A stretch of DNA of 12,668 nucleotides from CAZMVU01 sp964569295 (GTDB taxonomy: Bacteria; Hydrogenedentota; Hydrogenedentia; Hydrogenedentales; JAGMZX01). A model generated the notes under the pieces. That model did no database searches. It was not told the DNA's origin and worked only from the letters and a program-made list of their open reading frames with translations. The position numbers and the translations under genes were made by a program. The stretch is from positions 1 through 12,668 of the forward strand of contig CAZMVU010000143.1 of NCBI GenBank assembly GCA_964569295.1, in the 5' to 3' direction. Shown in pieces: positions 6,654 through 12,668 of the stretch; position 1 is the first letter of the stretch, and each line of letters opens with the position of its first letter.

Positions 6654-8087
6654 ATGAAAACCTCGAACCGGCGCGAGTTTTTGGGATCCGTCACGGCGGG
6701 CGGCGCGGCGGCCGTCGCAGCCGCACGCATTGCCCGGGCGCAACAAGCCGACCCCACGCCGGGCAAACGCAAGCCCGGCGCCCGCACACGCTACGACGTC
6801 ATCATCTTCGGCGGTGGCCCGGCGGGCATCATGGCCGCATGCCAGGCCGGGCGTGCGGGTGCGAAGACCCTGCTCGTGGAGAAGAACGGTATGCTCGGCG
6901 GCACGACGACAAGCGGCGGCGTCAATTTTCCGGGCCTGTTTCATGCCTGGGGCGAGCAGATAATCGCCGGTATCGGCTGGGAGCTTGTTGTGCGGACCGT
7001 GGAGGAGGCGGGCGGCAGCCTGCCCGATTTCGATCAGATACCCGATCGGCATTGGCAGCATCAGGTCCGGGTCGACCGCGCGCTCTATGCCATGCTGGCC
7101 GACGAGTTCGTGGTGGATTCCGGCGTGGAACCGCTCTTCCATGCGATGCCGGCCGCCATCGAGGAAACGGACAGCGAGAAGGTGGTGCATGTGTGCACGA
7201 AGACCGGGCTGCGTGAACTGCGCGCGCATGCCGTGGTCGACTGCACAGGCGATGCGAACGTGCTGGCGCTCGCCGGCTGTGAACTGGAATCGCACGACGA
7301 AAAACAGCCGGGCACCCTCATGGTGCGTATCAGCGGTTATGATCTCGATGAGCTCGACCGCAACGCGGTCGCGGAAGAACTGGCCCAGGCCATCGACGCA
7401 GGCCTGCTGGATCAGGACGATCTCGCGTCTAACCAGCACGCGGCCTGGCGCCTGCTCACGACTCGCGGGGACAACGCCATCGATGTTGTCCGTGTCGATG
7501 GGCGCACCAGTGAAGGACGCACCGATGCGGAACTACGTGGCCGCCATGCCTTTCTCGGACTCTACCGCTTCCTGCGCACCCTCCCCGCCTGCCACCACAT
7601 GGCCATTGATTTCATGGCACCCGAGTGCGGGATACGCGAGACGGTGACCATCCGCGGCGAGGCCACGGTCACGCGCGATGACTACACCGCAGGGCGCATC
7701 TGGCCTGACGCGGTCTGCAACAGCTTCTACCCCATTGATTGGCACCGCGCCGACGGGGCGGGTATCGAGCAGCAGCACTTGGCCGAGGGCGCCTGGGCGA
7801 CCATCCCGCGTGGCGCCATGATACCCGCCGGGCATGAGAATCTGCTTGCCGCTGGACGGTGCATTGCCAGTGATCAACTGGCAAACTCGGCCTTGCGCGT
7901 GCAGGCCACGAGCATGGCCGTCGGCCAGGCCGCCGGTGCGCTCGCCGCCCTTGCCGCTAAAAATGACGTTGACGTGCGCGCGGTACCCATGTCCGAATTG
8001 CGCACCCTGTTGCGTGCCCACAAGGCTATCGTCCCGGAAATACCCCAAGAAGTTCTCAACTCAACATGTCCGCGATCTTCAGCATGA
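6654..8087 (+). CDS. Tat-exported FAD-dependent oxidoreductase
   Basis: A 477-residue flavoprotein of the FAD_oxidored (PF12831-like) group. ATG 6654 is preferred because MKTSNRREFLGS starts a Tat signal (RR at 6-7, hydrophobic Ala-rich stretch, cleavage probably near ARAQQA at 28-32) and TAAGGG (6638-6643) lies 10 bases upstream; an in-frame GTG at 6645 adds only three residues. The dinucleotide-binding fold is clear: YDVIIFGGGPAGIMAA (48-62), Glu76 in LLVEK for the ribose, then GMLGGTTTSGGV (79-90). The C-terminal FAD-binding block NLLAAGRCIASDQLANSALRV (396-416) followed by ATSMAVGQAAGALAALA is typical. Substrate is unknown; relatives are often beside sugar or secondary-metabolite genes. 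Its last 32 bp overlap the end of the convergent gene on the other strand. Confidence 0.9.
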   Translation: MKTSNRREFLGSVTAGGAAAVAAARIARAQQADPTPGKRKPGARTRYDVIIFGGGPAGIMAACQAGRAGAKTLLVEKNGMLGGTTTSGGVNFPGLFHAWGEQIIAGIGWELVVRTVEEAGGSLPDFDQIPDRHWQHQVRVDRALYAMLADEFVVDSGVEPLFHAMPAAIEETDSEKVVHVCTKTGLRELRAHAVVDCTGDANVLALAGCELESHDEKQPGTLMVRISGYDLDELDRNAVAEELAQAIDAGLLDQDDLASNQHAAWRLLTTRGDNAIDVVRVDGRTSEGRTDAELRGRHAFLGLYRFLRTLPACHHMAIDFMAPECGIRETVTIRGEATVTRDDYTAGRIWPDAVCNSFYPIDWHRADGAGIEQQHLAEGAWATIPRGAMIPAGHENLLAAGRCIASDQLANSALRVQATSMAVGQAAGALAALAAKNDVDVRAVPMSELRTLLRAHKAIVPEIPQEVLNSTCPRSSA

Positions 8088-8850
8088 AGTCGCCGAGCTT
8101 ACCGCCGTATTCCGGGCTGCCTTCGACCTCGATGTAGCCCTTGGCAATGGCTTCGACGGTACCCACCTGGTTCGAGAGCACGGGGAGCGCCGAGTCGATA
8201 TCCGCGAAGACCATGTGGACAAAAGGCTGGCGGCGCTGGTAGAAGCCGCGGCCGGCCTTCGATTTGCCGGCCTTCACTTTGAGGTAGCAGGCAATGTCTT
8301 CCTCGCCCTGCACGCTCCATTGGTAGATGCGCGTGGGTTGCTTGGCGGTCCACGCCTGCATGTCGGGGTCGCCGCCCTTGTTGAGTTGGCTCAGCGCCGT
8401 CGAGACCATGAAGAGCGTGAGCTTCACTTTCATGCGCGCCTGCGCGGCGTTCTTCGGCTTGGCCTCGGGCATGAGAATCTTGAGCGCAAGCAGCACGCTG
8501 AAGATGTTGATGAGCAGGCCGGGCTTTGTAAAGAATCCCTTCAGGAGCGGTCCGAGGCTCGGCAGCACGGGCTTGCCAGCGAACATGGCGTTCATCTTCT
8601 TTGGTGACGAGAAGCGGAAAACGAGGTCCGGGTTTTCCGCCACGCCTTGTACGACCTCGAGCTGGCCGTCCGTAAAATCGAGGTATGCGCCAAGCGGTTC
8701 GCCGTCGTGCATGGCGGTGAACTGCACCTTGGCTGTGACGCCCTCGAACTTCTTCGCCATCTTCGGGTCGTCGGCGAGCAGCGTCTTGATGATGGGCAGC
8801 ACGGCCCGGCGCACGATGCGGTTGGTGAGTAATGCGGTATCGGTCGCCAT
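8056..8850 (-). CDS. SCP2-like sterol/lipid-carrier domain protein
   Basis: A 264-residue protein with no signal peptide, probably cytosolic. Residues about 35-105 resemble an SCP2 fold: strand pairs GEPLGAYLDFTDGQLEVVQG and NPDLVFRFSSPKKMNAMFAGK, the spacing seen in SCP2 lipid-binding domains. A second region (about 205-264, PFVHMVFADIDSALPVL to GYIEVEGSPEYGGKLGDFML) has a similar pattern and may be a second half-domain. The middle (105-150) is hydrophobic and could line a lipid pocket or lie on a membrane. The start ATG (8850-8848) is three bases after the transketolase stop, with SD GAGGT inside the transketolase end, so translation is probably coupled. Its job beside transketolase is unknown. 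The 3' end overlaps the FAD oxidoreductase gene by 32 bp. Confidence 0.7.
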   Translation of the reverse strand: MATDTALLTNRIVRRAVLPIIKTLLADDPKMAKKFEGVTAKVQFTAMHDGEPLGAYLDFTDGQLEVVQGVAENPDLVFRFSSPKKMNAMFAGKPVLPSLGPLLKGFFTKPGLLINIFSVLLALKILMPEAKPKNAAQARMKVKLTLFMVSTALSQLNKGGDPDMQAWTAKQPTRIYQWSVQGEEDIACYLKVKAGKSKAGRGFYQRRQPFVHMVFADIDSALPVLSNQVGTVEAIAKGYIEVEGSPEYGGKLGDFMLKIADMLS

Positions 8851-8853
8851 GGG

Positions 8854-9873
8854 CTATACCTCGTCTTCCCAGTCTTCGTCTTCTTCGAACTCTTTGCCCA
8901 TGACCTCGCGCACCGACTCGAGGATGCCGTCGGTGTCGATCTTGAACATATTCATGAGGTCTTCGGGATAGCCATGGGGCGCGAAGGTATCGGGGAGGCC
9001 GAGCTTATGGAACACGCAGCCCTTGCCGCTCGCCGCGATCACATCGGCCACCGAGCTGCCGAGCCCGCCGATGATGTTGTGGTCTTCGACGGTGATGATG
9101 CGGCGCGTGTCGACGAGGGCCTTCATGATGGCCTCCTCGTCGATGGGCTTGATGGTATGCATGTTCAAAATGCGCACCGAGAGGTTATCGGTCTCAGCCA
9201 GTATCTTGCCAGCCTGCACCGCGTGATACACCGTGGTGCCGGTGGCGATGATGGTGACGTCGGTCCCTTCCTGCATGGTCACCGCTTTGCCGATCTCGAA
9301 GCCGTAGTCGTCGGTGTCGAAGACCCGCGGCTCGAACCCGCGCCCGATGCGGATGTAGACCGGCCCATCGATATCGAGGCACTTGGTCACGGCGTGCGCC
9401 GTTTCGATGCCGTCGGCCGGCACGATGAGCGTAAAGTTGGGGAACGCCTTCACAATCGACAGGTCTTCCGTGCAGTGGTGGGTTGCGCCGCCCGCGCCGA
9501 AGGACATGCCACCGTGCGTGGCGATGATCTTGGCGTTCAGGTTTTGATAGCCGATGTCGGTGCGCACGAACTCACTCGCGCGCATGGACGCAAAGGCGCT
9601 GAAGGTCGAGATGAAGGGGATGAGCCCCGCCTTCGCCATGCCCGCGCCCGCGGCGAACATGTTCTGCTCGGCGATGCCGAAGTTGAAGAACCGCTCGGGG
9701 TACTTGTCGCCGAAGGTGCCGATCTTGGTGGACTTGGCGAGGTCGGCGCTGAGGCCGACGATCTGCGGGTACTTCTCGCCCAGCGCGGCGAGCACGGTCC
9801 CGTAGATTTCGCGTTGGGTCATCTTGTCCGCGTCGTACACATTCCAGGTGAGGGTGCTGTCTGTCGAGCTCAT
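8854..9873 (-). CDS. transketolase, C-terminal subunit
   Basis: The second half of a split transketolase, 339 residues: the pyrimidine-binding (Pyr) domain plus the C-terminal domain. It pairs with the N-terminal subunit from the previous gene to make the thiamine-diphosphate enzyme of the pentose phosphate pathway. The key residue is Glu69 in FGIAEQNM (65-72), which activates the cofactor; THGG (119-122) and GATHHCTED (129-137) are family blocks, and VEDHNIIGGLGSSV (262-275) marks the C-terminal domain. ATG 9873-9871 is chosen because it overlaps the upstream TGA as ATGA and has an AAGGA SD seven bases away; a longer open frame to 10104 runs out of frame through the upstream gene and has no family match. 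The last nine residues are strongly acidic (EDEDWEDEV), beyond the usual family end. Confidence 0.95.
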   Translation of the reverse strand: MSSTDSTLTWNVYDADKMTQREIYGTVLAALGEKYPQIVGLSADLAKSTKIGTFGDKYPERFFNFGIAEQNMFAAGAGMAKAGLIPFISTFSAFASMRASEFVRTDIGYQNLNAKIIATHGGMSFGAGGATHHCTEDLSIVKAFPNFTLIVPADGIETAHAVTKCLDIDGPVYIRIGRGFEPRVFDTDDYGFEIGKAVTMQEGTDVTIIATGTTVYHAVQAGKILAETDNLSVRILNMHTIKPIDEEAIMKALVDTRRIITVEDHNIIGGLGSSVADVIAASGKGCVFHKLGLPDTFAPHGYPEDLMNMFKIDTDGILESVREVMGKEFEEDEDWEDEV

Positions 9874-10706
9874 GCGTAAGTCCTTTCCAGCGAGGCGAGG
9901 GCTTTGTCGACCAGCTCCGAGCTCAGCGAGCCGTAGTGCCAGCCGGGTTCGTTCTCCATGAAGTCCACGCCCTTGCCCTTGATCGTGTCGCACACGAGCA
10001 TCACGGGTTTGCCCTGCACGGTTTGCGCCCATTCGATGTTTTCGGCGAGGACATCCAGGTCGTGGCCGTCGATCTCGCGGGTCTCGAAACCGAAGGCGGT
10101 CCACTTGTCCGCCACCGGCTCGAGGCGCATGACCTCCTCGGTCGGGCCGTCGATCATGAGGCGGTTGCGATCGAGGAACACGATCAGGTTGTCGAGGCTA
10201 TAGTGCGCGGCGGACATGGCCGCCTCCCAGATGCTCCCCTCGCACGATTCGCCGTCGCCGATGATGCAGTAGACCTTCCAGTCCTGCTTGAGCACCCGCG
10301 CGGCCAGCGCCAGCCCCACCGACTCACCCAGGCCGTGGCCCATCGATCCAGTGGACACCTCGCAGCCGGGCACCTTCTTGCTGTCCAGGTGCATGCCGAG
10401 CATCGAGCCGGTTTCGTTGTAGGATTTCAGCGTGTCCCAGGGGAAAAAGCCCCGGTTGGCCAGCACCACCGAATAGCCGCAGCCGCCGTGGCCCTTCGAG
10501 AGCACGAAGCGGTCGCGTTCCTCCCAGTCCGGGTTCTCGGGGTCAATGCGCAGGTACTTCCAGTATAAGATGGTCACGATGTCCATCATGCTCAGCGAGC
10601 CGCCCGCGTGCGCCCCGCCGGACCATCCCGTCAACGAGACGAGGTCACGCCGGTTCTTCAGCGCGGCCTGTTTGAGGTCATTTCGTTCCTGGTCGGTCAG
10701 TGGCAT
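9870..10706 (-). CDS. transketolase, N-terminal (TPP-binding) subunit
   Basis: The first half of a split transketolase, 278 residues, matching the usual length of stand-alone N-terminal subunits. It binds the diphosphate of thiamine diphosphate: the motif starts at GDGESCEGSIWEAA (150-163) and closes at FLDRNRL (177-183). Other conserved blocks are GGAHAGGSLS with His33, LSKGHGG with His73, and TGSMGHGLGESVGLAL with His124, which contact cofactor or substrate in the family. The start ATG (10706-10704) has a strong SD, AAGGAG, nine bases upstream. Its stop overlaps the start of the C-terminal subunit by four bases (ATGA), which should help produce equal amounts of the two subunits. First gene of a three-gene operon on this strand. 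Confidence 0.95.
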   Translation of the reverse strand: MPLTDQERNDLKQAALKNRRDLVSLTGWSGGAHAGGSLSMMDIVTILYWKYLRIDPENPDWEERDRFVLSKGHGGCGYSVVLANRGFFPWDTLKSYNETGSMLGMHLDSKKVPGCEVSTGSMGHGLGESVGLALAARVLKQDWKVYCIIGDGESCEGSIWEAAMSAAHYSLDNLIVFLDRNRLMIDGPTEEVMRLEPVADKWTAFGFETREIDGHDLDVLAENIEWAQTVQGKPVMLVCDTIKGKGVDFMENEPGWHYGSLSSELVDKALASLERTYA

Positions 10707-11066
10707 AATGCTTCACTCCTTGGGCATAGGCGCCGGCCTTTTCATTCAATGGCCGGGCAACACCCCCTTATGACTGGGGAACCGCCGCAAAGGATACATG
10801 ATCCGGGTACGTGCTTGTCGAGCGTGGCAAAGGACTTGGGCGCTTGCCTCACTCCTTTTGCGCTGCGCTTTCCGTCATGCCCAGGGGGCGTATGTTGGTT
10901 GCTTCGATATCCTGCATGGCGTCGCCGAGGTCTTCGCGCGCGGCGGGACGCAAGGCGCTGGTGAAAGTAGCATGTTGCACACTTCCATCGCTATGCTATC
11001 CGAGTCTGCCTGGAATCCGCAGGCCGCCCAGCAATCGCACCGGCATATACAGAAGGGATCAAGACC
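10707..11066. other. divergent intergenic region, transketolase operon and Gfo/Idh gene
   Basis: A 360-base region that must hold promoters for both directions. I see no gene in it: short open frames lack ribosome binding sites and known motifs. A 6-bp inverted repeat (CCGGCC 10733-10738 with GGCCGG 10751-10756, 12-nt loop) lies close to the transketolase start. Promoter candidates are weak: on the plus strand TTGCAC (10975-10980) then TATCCG (10997-11002), spaced 16, and on the minus strand a TCGACA that is 19 bases from TATCCT. Neither is called as a separate feature. Confidence 0.55.
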
Positions 11067-12392
11067 ATGACAAGCAACGAGGGGACCCACGAGGGCCGCG
11101 GCACCACGCGGCGTGATTTCTTGAAGCAATCGGCGGTGGCGGCCTCCGCCACGGTCGCGGGCTCGCAGTTTATCGCGCGCAATGCTTATGCCGCCGGTGG
11201 GGACACCATTCGTGTTGGCATGATCGGCTGCGGCGCACGCAACAAGGGCGCGGCGGCGGAGGCGCTCACGGCGGACCCGGGCGCGCGGCTCGTGGCGATG
11301 TGCGACATTTTCATGGACCGTGTGAAGGACAAGCGCAAGCAGCTCAAGGCCCAGATGAAGGATCAGGTGCAGGTGGACGACGACCACTGTTTCGACGGAT
11401 TCGACGGCTACAAGCATGTGATCGAAGCGTCGGACGTGGTGCTCATCGCCAACGCGGCGAAGTTCCACCCGCACCATGCGATGACCGCGCTCAACGCCGG
11501 CAAGCATGTCTTCGTCGAGAAACCCCACGGCATTGACCCGGCGGGCGTGAAGCTCATGGCGCAGGCCGCCGCGCTGGCGAAAGAGAAGGGCCTGTGCCTG
11601 GTGTCGGGCCTGCACAGCCGCTACCACGCCGGTTATGCCGAAACCATCCAGCGTATCCACGACGGCGCCATCGGCGATGTGATCAGCATCGAGGAAAACT
11701 ATCTACGCGCGCCCTACGTCATCATCGACCGCGCGCCGGGCCTGACCGAACTTCAGTGGCAATGCAGCACGCAGTACCACTTCCGCTGGCTCTCCGGCGA
11801 CGACGTGCCGCAGTCGCTCGTACACAACATGGACCGTGCGAGCTGGGTGCTCGGCAACGCCGTGCCCATCAAGTGTCACGGTCTCGGGGGGCGCTCCTCG
11901 ATGACCGCGCCCAAGTACGGCGATGTCTTCGATCATCATTCCGTGGTCTACGAGTTCCCGAATAACGTGCGGGTCTACGCCTTCTGCCGGACCACCGAGG
12001 GCTGCTTCAACGAGGCCTCGAGCATCATCCTCGGCAGCAAGGGCCAGGCATCCGTCATGCATTGCCGGATAACGGGCGAGAACCCGTGGGAATACAAGGG
12101 CGGCTGCAACCCCTACCAGGTCGAGCACGATGTGCTCTTCAAAGCCATCCGCGACGGCGAACCGGTGAACAACGGGGACTACATGGGGCGCAGCACGCTG
12201 ATCGGCGTCATGGGACAGATTTCCTGCTACACGGGTGAAGAAATCACCTGGGAGCGGATCAGCAAGTCCGACTTCTTCTATGCGCCCCACCCCGCCGAAT
12301 GCCACGACGGCATGGCCCCGCCCACCGAGCCTGGCCCCGACGGCAGCTACCCCGTGCCCCGGCCCGGCTACACGCGCCTGCTCGAGAGCTGA
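11067..12392 (+). CDS. Tat-exported Gfo/Idh/MocA family oxidoreductase
   Basis: A 441-residue NAD(P)-dependent oxidoreductase of the Gfo/Idh/MocA family, probably acting on a sugar or sugar derivative outside the cytoplasm. ATG 11067 has SD GAAGGGA (11052-11058). The N-terminus is a Tat signal: TTRRDFLKQS (13-22, twin Arg 15-16), an Ala-rich hydrophobic stretch and a likely cleavage site near AYAAG (40-44). The Rossmann fold follows with VGMIGCGARNKG (50-61, GxGxxxxG), then the family hallmark EKP (151-153) in HVFVEKPHGID, and HNMD (253-256), the position of the conserved His/Asp pair of the substrate domain. Exported members with bound cofactor are common in Planctomycetes-like genomes (from knowledge). 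The substrate cannot be read from sequence. Divergent from the transketolase operon; a repeat cluster follows directly. Confidence 0.92.
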   Translation: MTSNEGTHEGRGTTRRDFLKQSAVAASATVAGSQFIARNAYAAGGDTIRVGMIGCGARNKGAAAEALTADPGARLVAMCDIFMDRVKDKRKQLKAQMKDQVQVDDDHCFDGFDGYKHVIEASDVVLIANAAKFHPHHAMTALNAGKHVFVEKPHGIDPAGVKLMAQAAALAKEKGLCLVSGLHSRYHAGYAETIQRIHDGAIGDVISIEENYLRAPYVIIDRAPGLTELQWQCSTQYHFRWLSGDDVPQSLVHNMDRASWVLGNAVPIKCHGLGGRSSMTAPKYGDVFDHHSVVYEFPNNVRVYAFCRTTEGCFNEASSIILGSKGQASVMHCRITGENPWEYKGGCNPYQVEHDVLFKAIRDGEPVNNGDYMGRSTLIGVMGQISCYTGEEITWERISKSDFFYAPHPAECHDGMAPPTEPGPDGSYPVPRPGYTRLLES

Positions 12393-12404
12393 AGGGTGGG
12401 GAGG

Positions 12405-12508
12405 GGAGGGCGAGCGTCCCCGCGAGCCGAAACTGAGGGGGGAGGGCGAGCGTCCCCGCGAGCCGAAACTGAGGGGGGGGGAGGGCGAGCGTCCCCGCGA
12501 GCCGAAAC
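12405..12508. repeat. three direct copies of a 29-nt G-rich unit
   Basis: An identical 29-nt core beginning GGAGGGCGAGCG and ending GCGAGCCGAAAC occurs at 12405-12433, 12441-12469 and 12480-12508, separated by TGAGG/G-run spacers (periods 36 and 39; the difference is extra G residues). Inside each core GGCGAGCG and CGCGAGCC form an imperfect hairpin (6 of 8 pairs) around TCCC. Read in frame, it would give a low-complexity GERPREPK repeat, but this is not a credible protein. It starts 12 bases after the Gfo/Idh stop. Similar G-rich GAGCG/GAGCC repeats are scattered in environmental genomes; spread by gene conversion or mobilisation is inference. Confidence 0.9.
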
Positions 12509-12531
12509 GCGACGTAAGCCCCCAAGTTCCA

Positions 12532-12542
12532 GGGACATTCCC
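12532..12542. repeat. small hairpin GGGA-CAT-TCCC
   Basis: GGGA (12532-12535) and TCCC (12539-12542) flank CAT. The sequence and its neighbours resemble REP-like hairpins that accompany REP-associated tyrosine transposases. The stem is only four pairs, so this is a pattern-based note rather than proof. Confidence 0.35.
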
Positions 12543-12567
12543 CGTTACTTTGGTAAGTCCAATGTTT

Positions 12568-12613
12568 CGTAGTCTGTCCCTAAAACTTTTCCGTAGTCTG
12601 TCCCTAAAACTTT
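12568..12613. repeat. two tandem copies of a 22-nt unit
   Basis: Exact 22-nt copies, beginning CGTAGTCTGTCCC and ending TAAAACTTT, lie at 12568-12589 and 12592-12613, separated by two bases (period 24). The GTCCC core is shared with the complement of the GGGAC in the hairpin 30 bases upstream. AT-rich DNA follows to the window edge, possibly the leader of a gene starting near 12657 (ATGAATGCGAAA), of which too little is present to judge. Confidence 0.8.
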
Positions 12614-12668
12614 ACGCCGGTTTGCCGAACACGTCGAATTGATATAAACTGACTACATGAATGCGAAA

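Larger units (their letters stand above)
12393..12668. other. right-edge repeat island without a gene
   Basis: This 276-base stretch holds the 29-nt and 22-nt repeats described separately and no credible gene. Base composition falls sharply from the G-rich repeats to the AT-rich end (GATATAAACTGACTAC). TTGCCG (12622-12627) and TATAAA (12643-12648) are promoter-like but only 15 bases apart. No terminator for the Gfo/Idh gene is visible, unless one of the repeat hairpins serves. Confidence 0.5.

Noticed and set aside
8974..9879. Plus-strand frame antisense to the transketolase C-subunit
   Set aside because: His/Asp/Gly-rich shadow product; the minus strand carries the conserved transketolase residues.
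9874..10104. N-terminal extension of the transketolase C-subunit to 10104
   Set aside because: The extension reads out of frame through the N-subunit gene and lacks family similarity; ATG 9873 has an SD and the ATGA overlap.
10810..11002. Promoters in the divergent spacer
   Set aside because: The best plus-strand pair matches only 3/6 at both hexamers, and the best minus-strand pair has a 19-base spacing; too weak to call.
12405..12613. CRISPR array
   Set aside because: Three G-rich copies with 7-10-base spacers, and a separate pair with a 2-base spacer, are too close and the spacers are not unique; no cas genes nearby.
12235..12642. Frame encoding a GERPREPK-type repeat protein
   Set aside because: It arises from translating the 29-nt DNA repeat and begins inside the Gfo/Idh gene in another frame.
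12657..12668. Start of a gene at the right edge
   Set aside because: Only four codons are in the window and there is no ribosome binding site upstream.

Overview
The window is GC-rich bacterial chromosome with seven well-supported protein genes and no phage, CRISPR, tRNA or rRNA content. Three products have twin-arginine (Tat) signal peptides: a sulfatase, an FAD-dependent oxidoreductase and a Gfo/Idh/MocA oxidoreductase. That combination, together with short G-rich intergenic repeats, resembles environmental Planctomycetes/Verrucomicrobia/Lentisphaerae or Hydrogenedentes-like genomes. This placement is inferred from gene style; there is no phylogenetic marker.

Left part (1-2264): a gene-free stretch with AAGGCACT repeats, then a Tat-exported sulfatase resembling heparan N-sulfatase/sulfamidase (468-1865). 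The 399-base gap after it holds the most interesting element. A perfect extended -10 promoter (TGGTATAAT) is followed within seven bases by three strong consecutive hairpins, the last ending in TTTTT. This looks like a complete, unannotated ~131-nt structured small RNA (about 1971-2101). A second promoter candidate and a long leader hairpin follow.

Middle (2265-6510): a 932-residue membrane protein with two homologous multi-helix modules, a cytosolic spermidine-synthase/methyltransferase-like domain and a TPR-like tail, then the Mg2+ channel MgtE. Next is the Tat-exported FAD oxidoreductase (6654-8087), which converges on and overlaps by 32 bp a minus-strand operon.

The minus-strand operon (10706 down to 8056) encodes a split transketolase (N-terminal TPP-binding subunit, then C-terminal subunit, joined by an ATGA overlap) and a protein with an SCP2-like lipid-binding domain that begins three bases after the transketolase stop. 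Divergent from it is the Tat-exported Gfo/Idh/MocA oxidoreductase (11067-12392). The right edge (12393-12668) is a cluster of short direct repeats: three copies of a 29-nt G-rich unit, a GGGA-CAT-TCCC hairpin and two copies of a 22-nt unit. It looks like a repeat island next to a gene that would lie outside the window.

Functionally the window mixes extracytoplasmic sugar/sulfated-glycan processing (sulfatase, Gfo/Idh, perhaps the FAD enzyme) with housekeeping metabolism (transketolase, Mg2+ uptake). Apart from the transketolase-SCP2 operon the genes appear to be separate transcription units.
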